64,000 nucleotides of DNA, from contig CCMO02000001.1 of NCBI GenBank assembly GCA_000751295.2, forward strand, positions 5,176,951-5,240,950, in the 5' to 3' direction. A program made the translations under genes and the position numbers. The notes under the pieces were generated by a model, which saw only the letters and a program-made list of their open reading frames with translations, did not search any database and was not told the DNA's origin. Shown here piece by piece: positions 40,719 through 48,671 of this stretch; position 1 is the first letter of the stretch; each line of letters starts with the position of its first letter. Source of the DNA: a bacterium YEK0313 (lineage in GTDB: Bacteria; Pseudomonadota; Alphaproteobacteria; Rhizobiales; Phreatobacteraceae).

Positions 40719-41128
40719 AGGGCGAGCGTTTTGGTTCGTATTCGAACCCCTTTTTTACCTATTCCGACTCGGCACGATGGAATAGACGCCGGCAAAGCGA
40801 CTTTCGAAGATAGTGCGTGTGTTGCTTTTGCGACACATCCACAGGTCGCAGAAACCGCAAGCCGGCTGCGCTTCGGCGCGGCCGCACCTGTGGCCAGCCA
40901 TGCCGTATCAATTCATGGCCGATCCTTGCGGTTTTCGCCTCCTGTCGCCCGTCCGTCTCGGTTGTCGCCGGCGGTTTCGACACGCTTGAATGGGTCAGCC
41001 CGGCCAGACCGGCGCCCGCGGCCTTGCGCCAAAAGCCCAAAGCGGCAGGACTGCGCCTTCCTTTCCGGCAGGAGTGCGTCGCGAAAGTTCTTTCGCGACG
41101 CCTCGAACGGATGGCGCGCCGGGCCGGT
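40719..41128. other. Intergenic region between porin-like and aldehyde dehydrogenase genes
   Basis: No gene is seen in 410 bases. The part next to 40719-40800 is T/A-rich and should hold the outer-membrane protein promoter. A perfect 10-bp inverted repeat with a two-base loop lies at 41078-41099. Confidence 0.5.
41078..41099 (-). terminator. Perfect inverted repeat after the aldehyde dehydrogenase gene
   Basis: GTCGCGAAAG-TT-CTTTCGCGAC, 30 bases beyond the last gene of the minus-strand catabolic operon. It may form the 3' end of that transcript; no T-run follows. The tight, symmetric form could equally be a protein-binding site. Confidence 0.4.
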
Positions 41129-42553
41129 TCAGTTGAGCGAGGTCACGACCTTGCTGACGAGATAGGGGTCCAGCCCTTCCGAGCCGCCCTCCGCGCCATA
41201 GCCGGAGTCGCGCACGCCGCCAAAGGGAATCTCCGGCAGGGCGACACCGGTATGATTGATGGCGACGTTGCCGGTGACGAGCCCGCGGCTGATCGCATGC
41301 GCCTGTTCCGCCGACCGTGTGAAGGCATAGGCCGCAAGGCCATAGCTCAGCCGGTTGGCCTCCATCAGCGCCTCCGGCAATGCCTTGAAGCGCGAGAGAA
41401 GGACGATGGGGCCGAACGGCTCTTCGTTCATCGCGATCGCATCCGCCGGCACGTCGGCCAGGATCGTCGGCGGGAAGAAGCAGCCCGCATGGCCGAACCT
41501 CCGTCCTCCCAGGACAAGGCTCGCCCCCCGGTCCACCGCATCCCCGACCATGCGCTCCATGGCCGCGAGCCGTCCCGGATGCGCCAGCGGCCCCATCGTG
41601 GTCGCGGGATCGGCGCCATCGCCGAGCCTGAGCGCGCGGGCGCGCGCGGCAAACCGGTCGAGGAAATCGTCATAGACGGCCTCGTGGACCATGAACCTGG
41701 TCGGCGCGGAGCAGACCTGCCCCGCATTGCGGAACTTCGCGGCGGCCAGGGCATCGGCCGCCTGCGGCACCCCGGCATCCGCGCAGACGACGACCGGGCC
41801 GTGGCCGCCGAGTTCCATGGTCGCGCGCTTCATATGGCTTCCGGCAAGCCCGGCAATGACCTTTCCGACTGCCGTCGAGCCGGTGAACGAGATCTTCCGG
41901 ATCCTGGGATGCGGCACCAGGAAGCCGGAAATGGCCGCGGGCACGCCGAAGACCAGCCCGACGACGCCCGCGGGAATGCCCGCCTCCTGGAAGCAGCGCA
42001 GGAACGCGGCCGAACATGCGGGCGCCTCCTCGGGAGCCTTGACGATGATCGAACAGCCGGCCGCCAAGGCAGCCCCCAGCTTGCGGGCCATCTGGGCAAT
42101 CGGAAAATTCCACGGCACGAATGCCGCGACCGGTCCAACCGGCTCGCGCAGGACCTGCTGAAGGATGCCGGGACCGCGGCCCGGGACGATCCGGCCATAG
42201 GCTCGCCGGCCCTCCTCGGCGAACCAGTCGATCATGTCGCACGCGCCGGCGATTTCGAGCCGCGCCTCCTGCAGCGGCTTGCCCTGCTCGCGCGTGAGTA
42301 CGGCCGCGATCTCCTCGACCCCTGCCCGCGCGATTTCGGCCGCGCGCCGAAGGATTGCCGAGCGCTGGTAGGCCGACGTGTCCCGCCAGCCCGGAAATGC
42401 GCGGTGGGCGGCCTCCACCGCTTCTTCCAGGTCCGGGATGGACGCGGAGGCAACCTGTCCGATCACATCGCCCGTGGCCGGATTGGAAAAATCACGCGCG
42501 TCGCCGCCCGCGGCAGGCCGCCAGCGGCCATCGATCAGCAGTTCGACAAGCAT
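41129..42553 (-). CDS. NAD(P)-dependent aldehyde dehydrogenase (succinate-semialdehyde dehydrogenase-like)
   Basis: A 474-residue ALDH-superfamily enzyme with catalytic Asn149 (VPWNFP), Glu247 (MELGGHGP) and Cys281 (GQVCSAP), and the NAD site ISFTGSTAVGK. The layout is closest to GabD-like aldehyde dehydrogenases. It is the last gene of the IclR-linked monooxygenase/transporter operon. There it plausibly oxidises an aldehyde released by the monooxygenase; the actual substrate is unknown. The ATG at 42553 begins MLVELLIDG. Confidence 0.9.
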   Translation of the reverse strand: MLVELLIDGRWRPAAGGDARDFSNPATGDVIGQVASASIPDLEEAVEAAHRAFPGWRDTSAYQRSAILRRAAEIARAGVEEIAAVLTREQGKPLQEARLEIAGACDMIDWFAEEGRRAYGRIVPGRGPGILQQVLREPVGPVAAFVPWNFPIAQMARKLGAALAAGCSIIVKAPEEAPACSAAFLRCFQEAGIPAGVVGLVFGVPAAISGFLVPHPRIRKISFTGSTAVGKVIAGLAGSHMKRATMELGGHGPVVVCADAGVPQAADALAAAKFRNAGQVCSAPTRFMVHEAVYDDFLDRFAARARALRLGDGADPATTMGPLAHPGRLAAMERMVGDAVDRGASLVLGGRRFGHAGCFFPPTILADVPADAIAMNEEPFGPIVLLSRFKALPEALMEANRLSYGLAAYAFTRSAEQAHAISRGLVTGNVAINHTGVALPEIPFGGVRDSGYGAEGGSEGLDPYLVSKVVTSLN

Positions 42554-42563
42554 GTCCGCCCCG

Positions 42564-43013
42564 TCAGCTCGCCGCGCCGGACTGCGCCCGGGCGCGGAAG
42601 CTTGCGAAGATCTCCGCGACCTTGCCGATATCGCCGGCGGGCACGATGAAATGGTCATGCATGATGCCGCACTGGGGAGCGGCCTTGTAGCCGGCGCCAT
42701 TGATCGGCCTGAGGGCCGCCTGGATGAAGCCGGTCACGTCGAAAGGCAGCTCGCTGTCGGTCGAGATCACCTTGACCGGCCCATATTTCTCGATGTCGCC
42801 GGCGTCGCCGAAGAAGGTCTGCCAGCGCGCCTCGTCGACGACGAGCGAGAACCCGTTCTGATCCTGGTTGACCGCGGCATAGGCCTTCGAGGGGGCGCTC
42901 AGCATGGCCACGACGCGGTCGCGCATGGTGGGAGGAACGTGGGCGAACCAATAGGCCTCGGGCCAGGTCTTCATCTCCATGGTGGCCCATACGGCAAGAG
43001 GATCGTGCGGCAT
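42564..43013 (-). CDS. ACT-domain (CASTOR-like) hypothetical protein
   Basis: 149 residues. The C-terminal half (GPVKVISTDSELPFDVTGFI, QAALRPINGAGYKAAPQCGI, HDHFIVPAGDIGKVAEIFAS) has the ACT_7 pattern of small ligand-binding domains; an additional ACT-like N-terminal half is likely. Proteins of this type bind amino acids or related ligands. It lies ten bases before the dehydrogenase and is transcribed with it; AGGAG precedes the ATG. It may sense an intermediate of the pathway; this is an inference. Confidence 0.7.
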   Translation of the reverse strand: MPHDPLAVWATMEMKTWPEAYWFAHVPPTMRDRVVAMLSAPSKAYAAVNQDQNGFSLVVDEARWQTFFGDAGDIEKYGPVKVISTDSELPFDVTGFIQAALRPINGAGYKAAPQCGIMHDHFIVPAGDIGKVAEIFASFRARAQSGAAS

Positions 43014-43079
43014 AAAAGCTCCTGTATCGGCTGCCTGCGGCAGGCCGATCTGTCATGTGCGGAAGGAAGAGGCGAGAAT

Positions 43080-43688
43080 TCAGGCGGCGCGCGCCGGCCG
43101 TGGATGTCCGAGCAGCGGTGCCGCGATCGGGCAGCCGAGCGCGAGCCCGAAATGGAAGACCGCTTCGCCGAGCGGCCCCTCGGCCTCCGGCGAGAGCTTC
43201 AGGACGCCGTCGTCGCGCGTGATCTGCGACGCGCTCACGAAGTGGCTCTGGACGATGTGCCGGGCCCCCATCGATTGCAGGACGGGGCGCAGCGCATAGT
43301 CGAGCGCCAGGACGTGGGCGAGGCTGCCGCCGGTCGCCAACGGCAGCACGGCCTTTCCGGCCAGGCCGAACTGCGGCAGCCCGTCGAGAAACGCCTTGAG
43401 CAGCCCCGAATAGGCGGCCTTGAACACCGGCGTCGCGATGATGACGCCATCGGCCTCCTCGAGGTCGCGCTGCGCGGCGGCGACCTGCGCATCACCCCGG
43501 TCGGCGCCAAGCAGTGCCCGGGGATCGAGGTCGCGCAGCCTGATATGGCGCGCGGCCGGCACGCTGGCCGGCAGCCGCGCGATGACGTAGTCGACCAGCT
43601 CGGCGGTCGACGATCGTTCGGCCGGGCTGCCCGAAACGGCCACGACCCGGAACGACGTGCTGCCGTTGAACTCGTGAATCCTGGTCAT
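43080..43688 (-). CDS. ssuE: NAD(P)H-dependent FMN reductase (SsuE/MsuE family)
   Basis: A 202-residue flavodoxin-fold reductase supplying FMNH2 to the monooxygenase. VVAVSGSPAERSSTAELVDY holds the FMN phosphate loop, and GVIIATPVFKAAYSGLLKAF with LDGLPQFGLAGKAVLPLATG is the SsuE signature including the pi-helix region near Tyr/Phe. AHVLALDYALRPVLQSMGA follows. It is four bases downstream of the permease. The family match is strong; naming it ssuE rather than msuE rests on gene context. Confidence 0.88.
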   Translation of the reverse strand: MTRIHEFNGSTSFRVVAVSGSPAERSSTAELVDYVIARLPASVPAARHIRLRDLDPRALLGADRGDAQVAAAQRDLEEADGVIIATPVFKAAYSGLLKAFLDGLPQFGLAGKAVLPLATGGSLAHVLALDYALRPVLQSMGARHIVQSHFVSASQITRDDGVLKLSPEAEGPLGEAVFHFGLALGCPIAAPLLGHPRPARAA

Positions 43689-43692
43689 GGCG

Positions 43693-44484
43693 TCACACCT
43701 GGTCGGAGGATGTGCGGGCCGAGAGCTGGGCGCCTTCCCAGAACACGACCCTGCTCTGGGCGAACCGCACGATGCTGCTCGCCAGCAGGCCCATGGCCGC
43801 GAGCGTGATGATGCAGACGAACATGACGGGGACGTCGAAGTTGAGCGACGAGGCCTGGATGAGGCTCCCGAGACCCTGCTGGGAGGCGACGAACTCGCCG
43901 ACCACGGCGCCGAGCAGCGCGAGCACCAGGGCGACCTGCAGCCCTGCGAAAATGGCCCCCGCGGCGGATGGCAGCTTGACGTCCAGCAGGATCTGCCAGC
44001 GCGGGGCGGAGAACGCCCGGTAGAGGTCGACCAGTTCCGGCCGCGCGGACCGGAAGCCGGTGACGACGTTGACGAACATCGGGAAGAAGCAGATGAGCGC
44101 CACCAGCACGACCTTCGACATCAGGCCGAACCCGAACCACACGATCAGCAAGGGCGCGAGCGCCACTTTCGGCATGGATTGCAGAGCGACGATGCAGGGA
44201 AAGATGAAGCGCTCGACCGTGCGCGACTCGGCGACGACAATTCCGACGAGCAGCGCGACCGAACTGCCGATCAGAAAGCCGAGAACGGTCTCCGTGGCGG
44301 TCGCCGCCACGTGCGGCAGGATCACGCCATTGCCGTAGACGGTCCAGAAGGCCTGCGCGACGGAGCCCGGCGAGGGTATCAGATAGGATGGCGCGCCGAA
44401 CCACCGCACGCTCGCATCCCAGAGCAGGAGAAAGACGACGAGGGTGGCGAGCGGCGCAAGCGCCGATTTCAGCCGTTCGGACAT
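43693..44484 (-). CDS. ABC transporter permease (SsuC/TauC type)
   Basis: A 263-residue inner-membrane permease with about six spans (LATLVVFLLLWDASVRWFGA; VLGFLIGSSVALLVGIVVAE; FVCIITLAAMGLLASSIVRF). The EAA loop is FRSARPELVDLYRAFSAPRW. The block VALAPLLIVWFGFGLMSKVV is characteristic of nitrate/sulfonate/taurine permeases. AGGAG precedes the ATG. Two bases separate it from the ATPase gene. It forms a complete importer with the two upstream genes; substrate inferred as an organosulfonate or similar oxyanion. Confidence 0.9.
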   Translation of the reverse strand: MSERLKSALAPLATLVVFLLLWDASVRWFGAPSYLIPSPGSVAQAFWTVYGNGVILPHVAATATETVLGFLIGSSVALLVGIVVAESRTVERFIFPCIVALQSMPKVALAPLLIVWFGFGLMSKVVLVALICFFPMFVNVVTGFRSARPELVDLYRAFSAPRWQILLDVKLPSAAGAIFAGLQVALVLALLGAVVGEFVASQQGLGSLIQASSLNFDVPVMFVCIITLAAMGLLASSIVRFAQSRVVFWEGAQLSARTSSDQV

Positions 44485-44486
44485 GA

Positions 44487-45308
44487 TCACACTCCTGAGG
44501 ACGCGCGTCCGTCGAGACGGAAAAAGGCGCGCAGACGCGTGGAGAGCTCGGCGAAGCGCGGATTGCTGACCGCCTCGGCGAGCCGCGGCCGCGGCAGGTC
44601 GACGTCGAGCACCTCCACGACCGTTCCCGGCCGCTCGGACAGCACGACGATCTTGTCCGCCAGCAGCACCGCTTCCTGGATCGAATGGGTGATGAACAGC
44701 ACTGCCTTGCGCCGCGCCATCCAGATCGACTGGAGCTCGCCCGCCATGCGCTCGCGGGTCATCGCGTCGAGCGCCGAAAACGGCTCGTCCATCAGCAGCA
44801 GCCGGGGATCGTGGATCAATCCGCGGACGATGCCGACGCGCTGCTGCATGCCGCCGGAAAGCTCGTTGGGATAATGGTCGGCGAACTGGGCGAGCCCGGC
44901 CAGCTTCAGCAGGCTGAGCGCTTCCTCGCGATAGTCGTCGAGCCGTTTGCGCTGTGCCCGGATCGGCACCAGCACGTTCTCCAGCACGGTCTTCCAGGGC
45001 AACAGCGTCGGCTGCTGGAAGACGATGCCGACATCGGGGCGTGGACCCGCGACGCGCTCTCCATGCAGGACGATCTCGCCCGAGGACGGCCTCACGAGGC
45101 CGGCCACGATCTTCAGCAAGGTCGACTTGCCGCAGCCCGACGGGCCGAGCACGGCGACGAACTCGCCCTCGCCGATGGTCATGCTGAGCTTGTCCAGGGC
45201 CTTCAGGCTGCCGCGCCGCGTCGTATAGACCACCGACAGGTCCTTGATGGACAGTTGCGGGGCCCGCTCGGCGGTGCCCGGATGCGGGCGCACGAGGGAG
45301 AGCGTCAT
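44487..45308 (-). CDS. ABC transporter ATP-binding protein (SsuB/TauB type)
   Basis: A 273-residue ATPase with Walker A GPSGCGKST, Q-loop FQQPTLLPWKTVLENVLVP, signature LSGGMQQR, Walker B LLLMDEPFSALD and switch His in FITHSIQEA. The LLPW motif after the Q-loop is usual for nitrate/sulfonate/taurine importers. It overlaps the substrate-binding-protein stop by four bases. Confidence 0.92.
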   Translation of the reverse strand: MTLSLVRPHPGTAERAPQLSIKDLSVVYTTRRGSLKALDKLSMTIGEGEFVAVLGPSGCGKSTLLKIVAGLVRPSSGEIVLHGERVAGPRPDVGIVFQQPTLLPWKTVLENVLVPIRAQRKRLDDYREEALSLLKLAGLAQFADHYPNELSGGMQQRVGIVRGLIHDPRLLLMDEPFSALDAMTRERMAGELQSIWMARRKAVLFITHSIQEAVLLADKIVVLSERPGTVVEVLDVDLPRPRLAEAVSNPRFAELSTRLRAFFRLDGRASSGV

Positions 45309-46381
45309 CGGGCGGCCCTCGCGGCCTGCGCGACCTGATCGGCGTCGAAGCGGTTGAACTCCGGAACCAGGCTGTTGGTGAAGTAGGACGCGAGCGGGAC
45401 ATCGGTCCTGGTCACTTCGCCGCCCACCCGCAGGGCTTCGACGAGGGTGATCCAGTCCTCGTCGCTGAATCGGCCATACTGGCCGGTACCGGTCGTGTGC
45501 AGCAGGTTCTTCATCCGGTAGCCGAGCACTTCGACCTCGCGGCGCAGATTGTCCGCCTCGCCGCCCGTGCTCGGGCGCAAGGCCGGATAGGCCTTCCAGT
45601 AGGAGCGGATGCAGGCTTCCAGGTTGGCGTTGCAGGCAAGATTGCCCTTGGTCAGCGCGCGCCCGAAACGGGCCAGCAGATCCGGCTTTGCGGCCAGCAG
45701 CGCGTCGGTCACGAGGATGCCGTGGCTCGATAGCTCCTGGAAGCGCGGCGCGACCGGAAGCCGGCGGATGGCCGTGCCCGACTGCTCAAGCCTGACATGC
45801 GCGGTGTCGAACAGGTTCAGCGCCTGTATCTGTCCCGATCGGAGCGCCTCGAACGCCGCGACGCCGGTTCCCACGGCCTGGAGCTTCACGTCGCTCCACG
45901 CCACGCCCGCATCCTGAAGCATGGCGCGGACCATGTAGAGGTTGCCCGAGCTCAGGGCCAGGACCCCGATCGTCTTGCCCTTCATGTCGGCCAGCGACTG
46001 GATCGGCCCGTCGCGCAGGACCGCGAACTCCCAGATGGAGCGCGGCATGTAGTTGTAGATGAAGCGAAGCGGGAAATTGGGCTTGCCCGGCTGCCTGGAG
46101 ATCACGATCGGCTCGAGACTCGCATAGGCGGCCTGGATATTCCCGGACAGCAATTGCGGGATGATCACGCCCGAGCCGGTCAGCACCTGGACATCGAGCG
46201 AAATGCCCTCCGCTTCGAAGAAGCCGAGATCGCGCGCGAAGGTGAGCGGCGCCACCCCCGAATTGATCGCGGATGGCCAGGCGAAGACGAAGCGATCGTT
46301 CGCCTCGGCCTTTCCAGCGAACAGGGTTGCGAGGAGCATTGCGCCTGCGATCCACGCGCGCTTCCATGGGTTGGTCATCAT
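45305..46381 (-). CDS. ABC transporter substrate-binding protein (NMT1/SsuA type)
   Basis: 358 residues. The signal peptide spans about 27 residues (WIAGAMLLATLFAGKAEA). The mature protein has the NMT1/SsuA pattern: SGVAPLTFARDLGFFEAEGI (the xLxFAxDxGFFxxEGx motif), YASLEPIVISRQPG, SLADMKGKTIGVLALSSGNL and GVAAFEALRSGQIQALNLFD. Ligands in this family include alkanesulfonates, taurine, nitrate and thiamine precursors. GAGGG lies six bases before the first of two adjacent ATGs. Confidence 0.9.
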   Translation of the reverse strand: MMTNPWKRAWIAGAMLLATLFAGKAEANDRFVFAWPSAINSGVAPLTFARDLGFFEAEGISLDVQVLTGSGVIIPQLLSGNIQAAYASLEPIVISRQPGKPNFPLRFIYNYMPRSIWEFAVLRDGPIQSLADMKGKTIGVLALSSGNLYMVRAMLQDAGVAWSDVKLQAVGTGVAAFEALRSGQIQALNLFDTAHVRLEQSGTAIRRLPVAPRFQELSSHGILVTDALLAAKPDLLARFGRALTKGNLACNANLEACIRSYWKAYPALRPSTGGEADNLRREVEVLGYRMKNLLHTTGTGQYGRFSDEDWITLVEALRVGGEVTRTDVPLASYFTNSLVPEFNRFDADQVAQAARAAR

Positions 46382-46440
46382 GGGTCACCCTCTGTGACTT
46401 GGCTTGGCGAGACCGGTTGTCCCGGCTTGATATGGAAAGG

Positions 46441-46463
46441 CGGCGCGGATCGAGGCCGCGCCG
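46441..46463 (-). terminator. Intra-operon hairpin between monooxygenase and transporter genes
   Basis: Perfect 8-bp stem CGGCGCGG / CCGCGCCG with a seven-base loop, ten bases past the monooxygenase stop, followed on the minus strand by CCTTTCC. It may partly attenuate transcription, favouring the monooxygenase over the transporter. Confidence 0.35.
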
Positions 46464-46472
46464 CAGTCTCGA

Positions 46473-47594
46473 CTAGGCGGCCGCGCTGATCGGCGTATTG
46501 ACCGCCGCCACGGGCGTCGACTTGGCGTGCTCCGGCCAGGACTGGAGCACCGGAACGACATGTTTTCCGAGCATTTCCAGGGCCCGCTTGTTGGCCTCGT
46601 GTCCCATGCCGTCGATGCGCCAGATGACGTCGTCGATGCCCAGACGGTGGACCTGCTCGCACTGCCTGATGATGTCGTCGGGCGTGCCGGCCATGATGTA
46701 GGGGGCGCTGTCGATCAGGTAGTCCAGGTTCCGCATATTGGCGCGGATCCGTTCGATCTGGGCGAAATATTCGTAGTTGGTCGACCGCTTCGCCAGCTTG
46801 GTCATCCAATCCATGATGACTTCGACAAAGCGCAGCGTGTTCTCTTCGGTCGCGGCGCGCGCCGTCGCCCGGTCGGCGTGGCAGTTGACGCCGACGGAGA
46901 AGATCGCCTGGCGGCGCGTGATGCTGCCGGCGACCGGCTTCGCCTGGTCGGCGCCCCTGTTGTAGGCCTCCACGCAGGTGCGGACATAGTCCCATCCGAG
47001 GATGCTGAGGCCCGACATGACGCCGACGCCCATCGCGCCGGCCTCCTCGTGCGAATCGATGCTGGTCGCCGACAGGTGGACCGGAATCGAGCGCTCGCCG
47101 GCGCGCAGCGGCGAGATGCGGCGCTTCGGAATGCGGTAGAGTTCGCTTTGATGCTCGACCACGCCGTCGGCGACGGCCTTGCCGAATATCGACAAATGCT
47201 CGTCGCGATATTCACGCGTCAGGCTCGGATCGACGCCGAAACCGTCGAGCGTATAGGGATTGTTGGACCGGGCGCCGCCCAGTTCCGCGCGCCCGCCGGA
47301 CAGAATGTCCAGTGTGCCGATCATTTCCGCCACCCGCAGAGGGTGGTTGAACGGCAGGAAATTCACGGAAGCGATGCGCAGGCGCATGCGGCGGGTGCGG
47401 GCCGCCACATAGGCCAGCACGATTTCCGGCGCGGAGATGATCGCCTCGCCATTGGCGAAGTGCTGTTCGGACGCGGCATAGCCGTCAAAGCCCATCGCCT
47501 CCGCCAGCACAGCCTCTTCGACGCACTCCAGATAGCGCTGGCTCCAGGTGACGCCCGGCGGACAGATCGCTTCGTGGAACAGGATAACGCGCAT
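46473..47594 (-). CDS. LLM-class flavin-dependent monooxygenase (bacterial luciferase-like)
   Basis: A 373-residue TIM-barrel enzyme using FMNH2 and O2 supplied by a partner reductase. MRVILFHEAICPPGVTWSQR starts the barrel; SEQHF (about 42-46) is the LuxA-like active-site stretch; LPFNHPLRVAEMIGTLDILS with GGRAELGGARS is the family core (DxLSxGR). ENTLRFVEVIMDWM and GTPDDIIRQCEQVHRLGID lie near the C-terminus. It is the first gene of the IclR-linked operon, with AAGGGTGG before the ATG. Company with SsuE-like reductase, Ssu-like transporter and aldehyde dehydrogenase suggests oxidative cleavage releasing an aldehyde, as SsuD does. It is not itself a clear SsuD. Confidence 0.88.
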   Translation of the reverse strand: MRVILFHEAICPPGVTWSQRYLECVEEAVLAEAMGFDGYAASEQHFANGEAIISAPEIVLAYVAARTRRMRLRIASVNFLPFNHPLRVAEMIGTLDILSGGRAELGGARSNNPYTLDGFGVDPSLTREYRDEHLSIFGKAVADGVVEHQSELYRIPKRRISPLRAGERSIPVHLSATSIDSHEEAGAMGVGVMSGLSILGWDYVRTCVEAYNRGADQAKPVAGSITRRQAIFSVGVNCHADRATARAATEENTLRFVEVIMDWMTKLAKRSTNYEYFAQIERIRANMRNLDYLIDSAPYIMAGTPDDIIRQCEQVHRLGIDDVIWRIDGMGHEANKRALEMLGKHVVPVLQSWPEHAKSTPVAAVNTPISAAA

Positions 47595-47612
47595 GGGACC
47601 ACCCTTCTCAGC

Positions 47613-47639
47613 TTGACACGCTCGCGACGTTCCTATAGT
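47613..47639 (+). promoter_or_regulatory. Candidate promoter of the IclR-family gene
   Basis: TTGACA (47613-47618) and TATAGT (47634-47639) are good matches to sigma70 boxes but are only 15 bases apart. The -10 lies within the operator array, consistent with autoregulation. Confidence 0.35.
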
Positions 47640-47653
47640 CGGAACGTCGTTCC
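47629..47653 (-). promoter_or_regulatory. Three-half-site operator upstream of the monooxygenase operon
   Basis: Minus-strand reading: GGAAC-GAC-GTTCC-GACTATA-GGAAC. It ends 34 bases before the monooxygenase ATG. Its order, spacing and 21 of 25 bases are shared with 48632-48656 upstream of the flavin reductase gene. IclR-family dimers bind such palindromes. The -10-like CTATAG lies inside, suggesting repression. Confidence 0.7.
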
Positions 47654-47784
47654 GTTTCATATACGATAGACATGAGTTGGGCGACCGAGCAAGCCTCAAT
47701 CTTGCGCAGCCCATGATTGTCGCGCCGCAGACGTCGACATCCGCGGCCCGTCTGGACGGAAAACTGGAAAGCAAGGAGGACGGC

Positions 47785-48585
47785 TTGTCAGCAGCCGAGA
47801 CCGATTCGACCGAAGCCCGCAGCGCCAAGACCTCGACGAGCCAGCTCCTGAGCAAGGGGCTGCGGGTGCTCAGCTACGTGGCCCAGACCGGCGGCGAGAT
47901 CGGCGTCAGGGATCTGGCGCGCGAGATGAAGATGAGCACCACGGTCATGCACCGGCTGATCAGCACGCTCGCCGAACAGAAGTTTCTCGAGCGCAATCCG
48001 GAGAACAGCAAGTACCGGATCGGCGCCCAGGCCTTCGAGGTCGGCAAGGCGTTCCTGCGGTCGGCGAAGATCGAGATCTGCGCCCCGCCGGTGCTCCGCC
48101 AGATCGTGCAGCAAAGCGACCTGAACGCGTTCCTCGGCGTGATGCGCGGGTCGAGCGTCGTCTATCTCATCGCTATGCAGGACAATGGCCCGCTCGCCAT
48201 CCGGGTGGCACCGGGGGCCGAAGCGCCGCTCCACGCGACAGCCATGGGCAAGGTGCTCCTGGCCGAGCTGCCGGACGAAGAAATCAAGCAGAAGCTCGCC
48301 CTTTACTTCGATACGAAGTTCAGCGCTTCGCTGATGCGCGAGCCCGGATCGCTGATCGAAGAAATCGAAGTCGTCCGGCGCCGAGGCTACGCCATTTCGG
48401 ACGATGAGGCGTTCCGCGGGGTGGTTTCGGTCGGCACGCCCATTCGCGACTTTTCGCAGAAGGTCGTCGCCGCCATCAGCGTCAGCAAGCCGAAGGCGCT
48501 CCTGAAGGAACGGGAGCTCGACCATATCATTGCGACCGCGCTCGATGCCTCCGATCGGATATCGCGAAACCTAGGCGCGCTCTGA
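47785..48585 (+). CDS. IclR-family transcriptional regulator
   Basis: 266 residues. The winged helix lies near residues 20-80 (LSKGLRVLSYVAQTGGEIGV, DLAREMKMSTTVMHRLISTL, RNPENSKYRIG). The C-terminal effector domain has FLGVMRGSSVVYLIAM, APLHATAMGKVLLAEL and EEIEVVRRRGYAISDDEAFR with GVVSVGTPIRD, the standard IclR pattern. I chose the TTG at 47785 because AAGGAGG lies five bases upstream; an ATG at 47713 would add 24 residues. It is divergent from the monooxygenase operon and just upstream of the flavin reductase. It probably controls both through the shared GGAAC-N3-GTTCC element. Confidence 0.9.
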   Translation: MSAAETDSTEARSAKTSTSQLLSKGLRVLSYVAQTGGEIGVRDLAREMKMSTTVMHRLISTLAEQKFLERNPENSKYRIGAQAFEVGKAFLRSAKIEICAPPVLRQIVQQSDLNAFLGVMRGSSVVYLIAMQDNGPLAIRVAPGAEAPLHATAMGKVLLAELPDEEIKQKLALYFDTKFSASLMREPGSLIEEIEVVRRRGYAISDDEAFRGVVSVGTPIRDFSQKVVAAISVSKPKALLKERELDHIIATALDASDRISRNLGAL

Positions 48586-48631
48586 TGGCGCGACGCCATT
48601 GATCCGGCCGCGCAACCTCGCTACGATTGTT

Positions 48632-48656
48632 GGAACGTCGTTCCTATTTTAGGAAC
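48632..48656 (+). promoter_or_regulatory. Three-half-site operator upstream of the flavin reductase gene
   Basis: GGAAC-GTC-GTTCC-TATTTTA-GGAAC, ending 15 bases before the ATG at 48672. It is the second copy of the element at 47629-47653, in the same orientation relative to transcription. The TATTTT between half-sites could be the -10 box. Confidence 0.7.
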
Positions 48657-48671
48657 ATAAGCGAGGACACC

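Noticed and set aside
46473..47594. Calling the monooxygenase SsuD outright
   Set aside because: Transporter and reductase context fits, but the LuxA-like EQHF and overall blocks indicate a broader LLM family, so the substrate is left open.
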